A stretch of 64,000 bases of DNA from Argyresthia goedartella (taxonomy: Eukaryota; Arthropoda; Insecta; Lepidoptera; Argyresthiidae): the NCBI GenBank assembly GCA_949825045.1, contig OX463820.1, forward strand, positions 13,280,501 to 13,344,500. The letters run 5' to 3'. The position numbers were made by a program, and so were the translations under genes. Under the pieces are notes generated by a model that did not search any database, was not told the DNA's origin, and saw only the letters and a list, made by a program, of their open reading frames with translations. Of this stretch, positions 10,217 to 20,311 are shown piece by piece. Numbering within the stretch: position 1 is the first letter of the stretch; each line of letters begins with the position of its first letter.

Positions 10217-10315
10217 CTATGTCGTCAGAGCTGCCCACGGTGGTGTCATTGGCGCTGGGTTTTGGAGATATGACATGACAACAGCGGATATGGACAGCAT
10301 GAAGGAGCTCATGAT
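10217..10315 (-). CDS. WDR83OS: Asterix last coding exon
   Basis: 32 codons plus [23 protein letters not shown], then [12 protein letters not shown]. Acceptor TTTTCAG. Five residues follow the MTPPW at which the human protein ends. Confidence 0.93.
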   Translation of the reverse strand: MMSSFMLSISAVVMSYLQNPAPMTPPWAALTT

Positions 10316-13300
10316 CTGAAAACATATGGGTAAGAAGTTCATTATAACCATAACTAAGGATTGAACTGACATAGTTTGCTGCCGAACATAGACTGCGTGT
10401 ATGTGTCGTAACCATATCGTATAATTGACTATATCAGGAAATGGCCAACCATGGTTGAATTAGAACTTTCATTGAATGAAAAAATCTTTTAGGGAAAAAC
10501 ACGGTATCTTTTAGGGAAAAACAGCGGTAGCTTAGGTGGAGACTAACGAAGGCGACCGCAGCGAAGCCCCCGAATAGTCTTCGTGATAGTTTGACATGTA
10601 TATCACAAAAACATTAGGTATACGTCGCGCCACACGTTATGAGCGGCGGCCTTGAATGCGCAGTAGTCACTTTTCAATACCTGCGCTTTTAATTCGTTGC
10701 GCGACTTATAGTACTGAATAAAAATGCTCTTAAAAAGACATGTTTCATCAAATTCAACCCTTTCTGACCATTCCATGAAATGGTCGGCCATCTGATAGAC
10801 AAGATATGGCTACGACATAATGCATCAAAATTTTGCTATTTTTGTGTACTACACGGCAAAGTTAACTTGGCACCTCGATCTGATGACGTCTTGCGTCCGT
10901 CACTGTCCTACTGATGCGTCGAGGTCGAGCGCGAGCGGGAGAGGGAGGGGAAAGGCATTCCCCGCGGGTGCAGTAACAAGCCCATATTCTCAGTTTTACT
11001 GTATATTTCTTGAAGATGGAATGGAATGAGAAAAGTACCGAGAATCATTTTCAAACATACCTGTTTAGTATCATCAGAGACCCTGGAGTTGGCGAAGCTG
11101 ATGCTAGCACAGAACACGGCCGTCCACGCACACCACTTCAGCCTCATCATCAGACCGCACATGGAGAACACCATTCCTGGAAGGGTTACATATAATATCT
11201 TTTATTTACAAATTTAGTGTTCTAGTGGGTTTCACGCTACAGTTAATATATATATTTCAGTCATTGACTATGAGCAGATTTTTTGAGTGATGGTGGTATT
11301 TAGAGGTAATACCCCATTGGGATTACTCTTCAATTGAGCCTCAAAGGCTGTCCAGCTCTAATATGTAACATCTCTTCAGGCGCCGCAACGGTGTAGGAGG
11401 GAATAGTCAGTTGGACTGCAAGTTGGTTTGGATGTTTTGTCAGACGAAATTTGTACTGTTTGCTGTAGTACTTTATCTCTTCCTTCACCGTGTTCATATT
11501 TAGATGGTCATGGACCTCTGCGTTTCTTATGAACCAGGGTGCGTCGGAGATTTGTTTCAGCATAGCATTATGGGCTGTCTGTACTTTTGATAATCTTGTG
11601 TCACAGGCGGATCCCCAGAGTTGAATACCGTAAGTCCAAATCGGTTTTATGACGGATTTGTAAACAAGTAGCTTATGGTCCGTTGAAAGTTTGGAGTTCC
11701 TGCCTAGCAGCCAGTAAAACCCCTTATACCTGAGGTTAAGTTGGTCTCTCTTGCTTTAGATGTGTTTATAGGTGCTTTCCGAGGTATTTTACTGACTCTC
11801 TGTGTGGTAGAGTTGGTTTTCAACCAGTTTCGCTGGTGGGCAGTTCTCTTTACGCAGTGTGAATGTTACTTGGACCGATTTTGATGCACTAGCACAGATT
11901 CTCCATTTTGTGAGCCAGCCTAAGACATCATTTAAACTATGTATCAGGATTTGTAAAGCTTCTAGGTTATTCTGGCTAGATTCTAGAATAGATGGGTCAT
12001 CAGCAAAAGTCGCCACAGTGACCCCCGGGCTCTGTGGTAAATTGATGTGTATATTGTATACAGCATAGGCCCAAGCACGGAACACTGGGGCACTCCAGCG
12101 TGTATGTCGTGGAATGTAGATGTGCTTTCTCCTTCCTTGATCTGCAAAATTCTATTGGATAGGTATGGTTCCAAGATGGCATAGAATGAGTGGGGTAAAA
12201 GGTGTTTTACCTTGCATTACACGCCTCTGTGCCGCACTTGATCAAATGCCTGTTGAATGTCAAGGAAGGCTGAGGAACAGTATTCCTTTCTTTCCAGTGA
12301 TTTTCTGATGATATCAAACACTCTGTGGATTTGCTCAATTGTGGCATGTTCCTGTCTTAATCTAAATTGGTGGTCTGGTATTGTATAACTTTCTGCAAGT
12401 GCAGCTGCTAATCTACGAAGCAAGATTTTCTCGAAGACTTTGGAGAGTATTAGTAGCAGGCTTATGGGTCTATAGGAGGTGACTTCATGTGGTTGTTTTT
12501 TCGTTGTATCATAATTATTTGTGACACCTTCCACAATGCAGGAAAGGATATTCCAGTATGCAGTTAAACAGAGTGGTGAGGTGATATTTGCTACATGTGG
12601 TACTTCTTGTAAGACTCTTTTGTCAATTAGCTCAAAACCCGGTGCCTTTTGGTCATCCATCCATCTAAAAATGGTTCTGTTAACTTCATGATATGTTACT
12701 ATTCTAAGCTGGAAATCTTGTGCCAAGATATCATCAATATCGTCTTCATTTGTTTCAGGATGTTTCTTGTTGGGCATGAAGATCTTTGCTAGATGGTCGG
12801 CAAAAGCACCCGCCTTCTCTAGATCTGTTCTGGCCCAGAGATTCCCCTGCTTGCAGCTGGTTGAATTTTTTTACCGAAATTAGGCTCTTAAGCACCTGAT
12901 GGAGAAAAGAGGACTCTGTAGAGTCTGGTACACCAGTTGACATCCAGAAGACAAAGCCGCATTTAACAGAGCTATCTGGAAACTAAACATTTTATATTAA
13001 CTCTTAATCTAAATTTGAGGAATTGATTAATTTTGAGGCTAGCATTTGATTTTAAAGACTGATGTTGAATCTCTAAAATATATAAAGAGGCCCACTGCCT
13101 GCACCAAATTGACGGCTGAGCTTATTTTGATGCAAAAATATTTATCAATAAGCTGAATTTTGTTGCTTGTGAATTGGCGTTTACGTGAATGTTAAATATT
13201 AAAATATTATGTTGCGGTAGTAAAGATCTTGTTTAATATATTAGGAGTTGGTCCATTAATGCTAGGTAACAGGTGTTACCTAGCATTAATGAATAATATC

Positions 13301-13708
13301 CCTTTGTAATAAACTTATAATATCCCTTTGTAAATATTATTTATTTGCAAAAATTACTTCATCCTAATCTTCCTGTTAGCCCTAGGTAGAGATATAGGTC
13401 TCTTAGCGTAGTTCCATTTAGTGGGATCTTAAGCTATCAGCAGTCTGAGTGCAAAATAGTGGTTAAAGATTCTAGGGCGATCTCACCTTCACCCTAATAA
13501 CTATTTTAACATAGAATATTATGGTGGTGGTAGAAGTTTAGTTGTGGCTACTTTTGGCAAGGTATTTAATATCAGACATTCTGTTATTTTATTTACCTAA
13601 AATATTCATATAATCTGTTGTAAGGTCTTCTGCTGGAGCGTTGCTTGGTGGCGGAGGCTTGAACCGACGCTCACGGTCAGCTCGCCGAGGGTCTGATGTC
13701 AGTTGCAT
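10217..13708 (-). CDS. WDR83OS: Asterix (PAT complex subunit), three coding exons
   Basis: Joined exons 13708-13597, 11176-11061 and 10315-10217 give 108 residues, close to the 106 of human Asterix. Family landmarks occur in order: [69 protein letters not shown]. Asterix is a small three-pass ER membrane protein that partners CCDC47 in the PAT complex, an intramembrane chaperone for multipass proteins. Both introns are GT-AG and keep frame: phase 1 after residue 37 (Gly38 codon split), phase 0 after Gln76. Introns are 2,420 and 745 bp; the first contains a Jockey LINE and a SINE scrap, the second a MITE. The start is the first ATG after an acceptor (CAG|ATG), so an upstream exon is probably noncoding; a few extra N-terminal residues cannot be excluded. 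Confidence 0.93.
10404..10817. mobile_element. MITE family C copy in the last Asterix intron
   Basis: 414 bp bounded by inverted ends TGTCGTAACCATATCGTATA and its near complement (GATATGGCTACGACA). Inside is the family motif GCGGTAGCTTAGGTGGAGAC followed by a GAAGCCCCC stem near 10580. Shares ends and core with 31905-32260. No coding capacity. Confidence 0.8.
11061..11176 (-). CDS. WDR83OS: Asterix coding exon 2
   Basis: 116 bp: two bases completing Gly38 and 38 codons from [10 protein letters not shown] to SDDTKQ. Acceptor CCCTTCCAG, donor CAG|GTATGT. Encodes most of the first two membrane segments. Confidence 0.93.
11280..12960 (-). mobile_element. Decayed Jockey-clade LINE in Asterix intron
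   Basis: Minus-strand ORF2 debris in order: linker, RT fingers ([38 protein letters not shown]), [12 protein letters not shown], then in another frame HAGVPQ and [11 protein letters not shown], then [11 protein letters not shown] in a third, and finally [15 protein letters not shown] and [10 protein letters not shown]. Catalytic FADD survives but at least four frame breaks or stops do not allow a protein. It lacks the endonuclease, so it is 5'-truncated near 12960. Same orientation as Asterix, inside the intron 13596-11177. Confidence 0.85.
13254..13291. repeat. Perfect 18-bp hairpin, 2-nt loop
   Basis: CATTAATGCTAGGTAACA, GG, then its exact complement. Lies in the first coding intron of Asterix. 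A direct repeat AATATCCCTTTGTAA follows at about 13295 and 13319. Confidence 0.9.
13597..13708 (-). CDS. WDR83OS: Asterix coding exon 1
   Basis: 37 codons plus one base, from MQLTSDPRR to DYMNIL. Acceptor TTTACAG precedes the ATG; donor G|GTAAAT follows. Cytosolic N-terminal segment with the Pro-rich KPPPP motif. Confidence 0.9.
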
Positions 13709-14045
13709 CTGTAAATACATTAATTATCACTTGGTATGACTAAAGCACATAGATATGACACTTGTTGAACCTTGAACTTTAAATACCCCAATAAGAAAAA
13801 AACGCTCAGCAATAAGAATGATTAAATAGATGGTACAGGTCTAACAAGATCAGGAGACGATTGATTAGTAGGGATTATATTGTACCTCCGGAAATAGGTC
13901 ACTTCACTAACCTTTTGTGTCTTTATTACTGGCCCACAAATAGTTGTAGATTTTTGGGATCGGTTTGGAAGTAAAGCTGTCTTTATAAATTGCAACGCAA
14001 CTGGCTTGGAGAGTTATGTACTTGCGGAGCACAATTTTTATATAC
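13709..14045 (-). promoter_or_regulatory. WDR83OS: Probable Asterix promoter and noncoding first exon
   Basis: A TATATAAAAA box occupies 14045-14036 on the minus strand. Transcription from ~14010 would give a first exon of about 100 nt without any ATG, ending AAAAG|GTTAGTG at 13912, and an intron of 203 bp ending CAG|ATG at 13710/13709. Each element is plausible alone; their agreement is the evidence. Confidence 0.45.
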
Positions 14046-14559
14046 TAATAAGGAAAGGAGCAAGCAACTCGAGCAAGCAAGGCAAAATGCAGAAAAGAAA
14101 TCAAGGAGTTTTTCGCCTACGTCTATCTGAGAGGGAAATAATGTGATTTGACTTTTTGACGACGTCTGACGTATGTTACACATGTGTCACCGATCGAAGC
14201 AAAGACCTATTTTTATGACGTTAAGGTTTATTTTGTGGTTTGATAAAGACCATGAAGTAAGTGCTGTGTTTCGGACTGCACATGCCAAGCCAACACAAAA
14301 TTCGCATAAAAAGGAACGATAACAAACGCAGCCACGTTGAAAAATATAACTACTAGCGCCATCTTGTATTGAGTAGTAGAACTATCCATTGTAAAATAGT
14401 TTTCAAAAAGTTTGAAAGGGGGCGTTAGAAACCTTTGCTGCGGCTTGAAAATAAAGGGAAAACCCGGTCAAGTGCAAGTCGGACTTGCACACGAAGGGTT
14501 CCATAGGGCTGCCACCCATCTTTGTTTGGCCCGGAGTACCATCATTTTCCCTTATAAGT
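14046..14559. other. Upstream region of Asterix with repeat scrap
   Basis: Minus-strand CAAGATGGCGC at about 14357-14367 resembles a YY1-type promoter motif. 14464-14512 matches the repeat that starts AAGTGCAAGTCGGACTTGC, also seen at 25801. No gene supported. Confidence 0.4.
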
Positions 14560-16107
14560 TACACCACATAATTTTATAATAATTCTTAAGCGAGTTTCTA
14601 GCGTCATATTTTTTTTTATTACATGATGTAAAAGCGTGAATTCCAAATTCCAAATGTCTTTATTACTGTAGATATTTACATATACATAGCAATCGTCATT
14701 TTTTGCCACTTCTCTACATTGGACCACTGTGGGAGAAGAAGGGCGTAGAAACTCCCACAGATTGATTTTTAGATCTCTTTTAAAAAATTGCTTATGCTTA
14801 ACTAATACAAAATATAATATTTAGTCATTATCATAATTAATAAGCAGGAATAAATAATTACAAAATTATTAACAGCAAGGTCTGTGTTGAGCCAGATTAA
14901 CCCCATACAGACCCATCATTTAAGTAATCTTGAACATTGTAATATCCCTTCTTCGACAAAGTCGCTTTAACATGGATTTTAAATTGCTCAAATGGCAATT
15001 TCAAGATCTCCAGAGGTATCTTGTTTTAGTAGAGAATGCATTGACCCTTGAAAGAATTGCTAACCTTCGCGAGTTTAAACCGGGGCGCAAGTAGTCTGTG
15101 ATTATTTTTTAGGTTAACATTACAGCTATCGCTAAGTTTGGGAAATTTTGTAAGTTTTTTTTGTAAGAAAATAAATTGACTAGCTACAGTTAGTATGCCA
15201 ATTTCTTTAAAAAGCTGTCTTAAGGAGTCTGTGCGTTTTAAATTATAAATTTCTCGAATAGCTCTTTTCCGTAAAATAAAAATAGTTTGAATATCCGCTG
15301 CTTTCCCCCACAACTAGATACAATAGGACATGACACTATGAAAGTAACTAAACTATACTAGCCTAGATGTAGCCACATCCGTGTTTTGTCTGATGTTCCT
15401 AACAGCGTAAGCCGCAGAACTTAATTTACCAGCCAATTTTTCTATGTGGGGTCCCCACTGCAATTTGTTATCAATGGTTATTCCAAGAAACTTCGTATCA
15501 TTTACTAATTCTAACGTATTGCTGTCCAACACTAAACTGGTCCCAACTTGCCTGACATTTTGAAGTGAGAATTTGATACATTTGGTTTTACCAGCATTTA
15601 ACAATAAATTGTTAACTGTGAACCAATTCAAGGTTAAAGATAATACTCTATTGACATCATCAAAATCTTCTTTTTGTCTTTCAATTTTGAAGACCAGTGA
15701 AGTATCATCAGCAAACAACACTATGTTAGTCAATTTCTCCACCATAAAAGGCAGATCGTTAATATATACCAGGAATAAGAAAGGGCCTAGTATGGAACCT
15801 TGTGGAACGCCAATTTTTACCCCCGATCCATCAGATTTAACGCCGTTGACTTCTGTCTTTTGAATTATATTGCTTATGTATGATCTTAGTAGATCCAACG
15901 CTTTATTTCTAACTCCGTAATGATTTAATTTCATTAGTAACGTATCATCAACAATCAACACAATCAAATGCCTTCGACAGATCGCAAAAAACACCGATAG
16001 CATCCTGTGCGGATTCCCATGCAGAATAAACATGAGATATAAGGGTAATAACTGCATCCGTAGTCGATTTACCCCTATTAAAATCGTATGTAAATCCTGG
16101 TTGTAGC
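14560..16107 (-). mobile_element. CR1/L2-like LINE, 5'-truncated
   Basis: Minus ORF2 remnant. RT core at 16111-15353 has GVPQGSILGPFLFLVYINDL, VLFADDTSLVF, TKFLGITIDNKLQWGPHIE; the thumb/C-terminal part continues in another frame at 15313-15026 (KRAIREIYNL, LTVASQFIFLQK). The conserved start of the RT core around CDLSKAFDCVDHDTLL is shifted by indels near 15950. Long 3' UTR to about 14560. Homologous copies lie at 33000-34900 and 63650-64000. Confidence 0.85.
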
Positions 16108-16738
16108 CCAAACTAGGTCCAAACGTGAAACAGTGGCTATGTTAGTTTGGGATGTCTACGAACCTAATAGCTTGAAAAATAGCACACGCCAAAAACGAGG
16201 AACAGGACAGCCGATGATCCGTACAAAATACATCTATTGTTGGTGATAAGTACCTCACAAAAAAAATGCGGTTTTCACGTTTTCCTTTACTTGTGCTGTA
16301 AGGACCTCTCCCCTCGTCCCTCATAGCTGTGAAAAAACAAATTTCTAGGTAAACGCAATAGAGAACGCGTTTTTGCCAAATCAAATACCTACCAATTGGG
16401 CTTTCCCATTGACCTAGAATAATTAAATATGGCAAGAAGCAAGGTCTTGTAGTAAATAAAGGTAAAGAAAAAATGCGAAAGCCGAAAATTTATAGTAAGT
16501 GCCAACTGTCACAAAACTTTTAGGTTACTATTGTTAGCCATCTTAATTAAATGCGTATTTCGAAATTTTATTATTAATGAGGTGCAAATACAAGCATTTT
16601 AGGGCATTTTGATGTCTTCGTCAACTCTGATGACATGACATAACATATAAACTTATTGAACATAACACCACATAAACTTATAGAAGTTGTTTTATGACAT
16701 GATGTAAGAGCGTGACGTATGTAAATCCTGGTTGTAGC
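16085..16738. repeat. 608-bp segment between exact 23-bp direct repeats
   Basis: The 23 bases at 16085-16107 recur exactly at 16716-16738 (core TGTAAATCCTGGTTGTAGC). The first copy is inside the LINE reverse transcriptase and ends its recognisable homology. The intervening DNA is AT-rich with no identified gene. Confidence 0.7.
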
Positions 16739-16824
16739 TACCTCGCTGTTGAGGTTGGAGTCTTCAGCTCGACGTGCAGCATGCCATCTTTGTTCTCGCC
16801 CTTTCCCTTCATTCTTCTAACTGA

Positions 16825-16844
16825 CTCTCTCTCTCTCTCTCTCT
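16825..16844 (+). repeat. (CT)10 microsatellite
   Basis: Ten uninterrupted CT units. Confidence 0.95.
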
Positions 16845-16901
16845 GAGGTTCTCGTTTTTCTTCTCAAGCGTTTTTATTTTGGTTTTCATCAATGTGAGCG
16901 C

Positions 16902-17025
16902 TCAAAAACCCGTGTGGTACAACGCAGCGTCGAGCTGTAGCGCTCTGGCTTTTCAAACGGTTAAAAATCCTGAAAAGCCCTTGGGGCACAACGCGGCCCA
17001 GCGTTGTACCCCATGGGCTTTTCAG
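16902..17025. repeat. Twin-palindrome element, copy 1
   Basis: Two adjacent hairpins: 16902-16956 (AAAACCCGTGTGGTACAACG versus GTAGCGCTCTGGCTTTTC) and 16970-17025 (CTGAAAAGCCC versus GGGCTTTTCAG, with internal ACAACGC/GCGTTGT). Linker 13 bp. The same pair occurs at 24274-24398 in the opposite orientation. Confidence 0.8.
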
Positions 17026-17280
17026 AATATCTAGCCGGGACCTACAGCTTAACATTTTATTTGGAAAACAGAACGTTCGATAATGTACCTAAGATCTCAC
17101 TAACTCATTGGTACATGTCAGAACCAGGATTCGATTGGAAGACCGATTCTCTTCCAAACTCTCGATTTCTACGCAGGGAAGCCTTCGCGAATTTCTCACG
17201 GCAAAACCATAGGCTTTACGATCTCCATGTTTTTTCGTCTCACCCGTCTAATTGACGACCGAAGTTGCATTTTTATTTTA

Positions 17281-18130
17281 TAACAGACCAAAACGTAGGG
17301 TGCGTTCCGATTAACGGAAAACAGTCACCCGCCCGGACAGTTCCCCAACCTGTCCCCTAATCTACGGGAATATATCATAATCTAATACAACGCGGCTACC
17401 GCTCGCTTGAGCACTGAGTCCCAACTAGAACCTCTGCGGACTTGGGGGTCCCATCCTTTCCAGGGAACAAGTTAACAATGTGCCCCCTGCGTCCACGCAG
17501 TGGCGGCAGGTTAGCATACCTAACCAGCAAGAGGTCACCTATACTAGGGGAACTAGTTTGTCAGTCCACTTAAGGCGCTGTTGCAAGATGTGCAGATACT
17601 CGAGCGACTGACGCTTCCATTAACATCATCTTGACAACTGATACAATTTCACTTCCTCGAAGGGGTGCTCGGGCAGCGCGTTAAGTGGTTTTCCTATCAA
17701 GAAATGATCGCGAGTTGAGATCGGATTCGATCTTACAAAACAAGGTCACGAATTCTACTAAAGTCAGCGCGGTCTGACCTTCTATACGTCCTTGATTCAT
17801 CATAGTTGACTTAACTACGATTTAACATCCCATCCCAGTGGGGGCCACCAGGAGGATTGAAGGTCCACTGTACACCCCGACGGGAGAGGGCCGTTCCAAT
17901 ATCCACGATATGAACATTCAAAAAATTACCCAACTCTCGTAAGTATCGTTGCAAGCTGGCAGTCCCCTTCGGGAAACAAATCTGTTTAAGTAAGCCTCAA
18001 AGGCCACAGTCGAGAGGTCAGCAATGAGCTCGAGATGAACCGCCCTGGTGGATAAACAATCATGCAGAAATAACCAACCAATAAACAATCTGGCTGTAGT
18101 ATACACACACCGTATCCTCCAACCATTTCC
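17281..18130 (-). pseudogene. BEL/Pao pol remnant: integrase and C-terminus
   Basis: Minus-strand fragments: HDCLSTRAVHLELIADLSTV and LNRFVSRRGLP (18106-17918), then FNPPGGPHWDG near 17850 and DHFLIGKPLNALPEHP near 17680, the order seen at the end of BEL/Pao polyproteins. Stops and indels throughout. It is joined almost directly to the gag remnant on the right, so protease, RT and RNase H are gone. Confidence 0.8.
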
Positions 18131-19988
18131 CTAAATCGTTCGACCTAAAACAGCCCTGGACACCGGAGTCCAAAAGAGCTCGAACGCATGTTTTGTTGTC
18201 TTCCGAACCTCAAATAAGTCCGAAGGCGATGGGCAAGGCCGCTGTCTCCGATTGGGGGGCAACATGGTTGGGCCATAAATTCGTAGCGGGGGCCCGCGCG
18301 GCACCCCGCGGCCCCACGCCGTCTGATCCCTTTGAGCAGGCCGGTCGCTATATGCTAGAGGGCCCCAAATCGCGTCATACGGCCCGCGTGCCTTCGGCTC
18401 TGATCCCACCCCACGACACCCCCTGTAGGGGGGAGAGCGGATGTTCAGCCGAGGACGCTCCATGAGCGAGTGCGAGAACCGATGTGAACGTAGAGGCGGT
18501 GACGAGCGGGGTGATATCCGAGGCAGCGTCTGAACCGCGCGTGCAAAGCTCGAAGGTGTGCGCTGACACCCGCCCGTGATGGCCTACGCGGCACTCCACA
18601 TACGCGGCGCCTTGGTAGATCGGAGAACCACTAGCAATGTTACCCCGAACAAAGTACGTCCCTGTTCTGGTGATCCTACCCGATTCTGCCCCTGAGTCTG
18701 ACCCTGTACGTGTGGTACCATGCTCCTGTGATTCGGGTACCAATTCGCAACCGAAAACTCAGGACCTCTCGTGTGACCGTACTGAGTGCGGCCCTGCACC
18801 CCAGTACGCCCCTGTGCAAGCGGCGACATTGGCCCTTGAGTTACGTTCCGATTCGCGTTCGGGTTCGAGAGTTCGAGTGTGTCCCTGGTCATGCCGTTGG
18901 CCAGATCGGTCCGTTGACAACAACTCTTTATGGGCCTATTACAAAATTCGCACGAACGTGTACGCATACAATCTCTTGCTATTTTGGCATTTAAAATACC
19001 AGCCCCATTGCTGTGTGATTTGGCGCCGCCCCTGAACTCGTTGTTCCTTAAATTTATTACTGTTGGCCATGTCATGGCCAATTTGCCTACGAAATGGGCA
19101 GGCATCATTTTCTAGGTTCGTTGGGCCGACTGTTCCGAACAGCTCTTCGCCCTCCCTCCTCTGCGGAAAACTTCTGCTCACAGCGCCCCCAGGGGTGTCC
19201 TTCTATGGTTCCGGGGAGATGATAACTGACACCCCCAATTCTCTGCCCTTCGGCTCTCGTCTTCTAAAAACACCAGGTCGGAGAAGGCAGGCGAGACCAA
19301 ATAAAATGCAATAGTAGGTACCGGACAATATCGGATTAAACACTTCAGCCTGTAGGGCGCTAATCCCTGTTACCGTTGGAATGTTGAACAATTGCTTTAA
19401 CTGAGCGTCAACCAATCTCCATTTATTTTGATATCGCCTTATCAATAACTGGCGGGCTATTTCGGAATTAGCTTCGGTAACACCCAGATGCGCTATCAGT
19501 TCCTACGCTTCGCCCCGCGAAGCCGACAATAACTGAGCCATCTTATAGGCCTTGGGTAAGTCCGTTCGCAAATGTACCAAGCTGTCAAACAAATTGAGGA
19601 AACTGACCAATTAATTTGCGACTCCGTCAAAGTGAGGCAGCTCTACAGCCGGCAATCTAGACACTACACTTTGAGGGGGGCCATCACTCTCAACAACGCG
19701 ACCAGCCCTGCGCTGTCGTCGTATGTCTGCGGCCATCTGGGTAATGGTATCGGCAATGTCTAAACACGGATCGACATCCGCTGTAAGTTTGTCTAACTTG
19801 AGTTGTGGGGAACCCTCAAGGGATTCTGCCTTCGCACACAACTCTAACACAATATAAAAGTGATCATTCACCTTCAAGGTACGTTCCAACACAACATCAA
19901 TCCTATCCTTGCGTGCCACCAACGCATTAGTTGATGAGAACCACCTTAGTTCTCTGCTAAACCCTCTCTGAAGCTCTGACAGGGACAT
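18131..19988 (-). pseudogene. gag: BEL/Pao gag remnant, second element
   Basis: Starts MSLSELQRGFSRELRWFSS at 19988, clearly homologous to the gag at 1-1810 but from a different family. A stop falls after FDGVAN at ~19612, another interrupts RGEA near 19520, and frame changes follow. A block present in the intact gag after the DUF1759 core is missing near 19300. The first zinc knuckle has lost cysteines (CPFRRQIGHDMANS). The tail is again Gln/Gly-rich. Confidence 0.85.
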
Positions 19989-20233
19989 TTTGTACAAACG
20001 ATACCTAAAATTTACAAAAAGATTAATTTACAGAACCCTCCAATAAATGCTCCATGCAAAGGAGCCCTAAAATATAGCCAAGCTAATTAAAACAAATAAA
20101 ATTAAGTTTTAATTCAATCGTTACAGCTATCAGAACAACACACACCTATGGGTGGGTCATAGCTATCTATTCAATTATTTCACAATAGAGAACTTTAATT
20201 CACTTTTAATTTAAATCTAATAATATTAATGTA
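19989..20233 (-). other. Leader of the second BEL/Pao element
   Basis: AT-rich, laid out like the leader at 1811-2425. Its LTR is not recognisable; a LINE and a SINE now occupy that place. Confidence 0.45.
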
Positions 20234-20311
20234 GTGGCTCCGTGGTCTAACAGGTTTCACGCTTGCTTTTCACACAGGATATGCGGGTTCGATTCCTGTC
20301 CATTGGCTACA
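20234..20311 (+). mobile_element. tRNA-derived SINE head with 14-bp target duplication
   Basis: 78-bp insertion containing GGTCTAACAGGTTTCACGC (A box) and GGTTCGATTCCTG (B box). ATAATATTAATGTA occurs on both sides, a clean target-site duplication. Only the tRNA-like part is present. Confidence 0.8.

Noticed and set aside
13983..14183. 66-codon minus frame
   Set aside because: Lies across the TATA box and start region proposed for Asterix; no motif.
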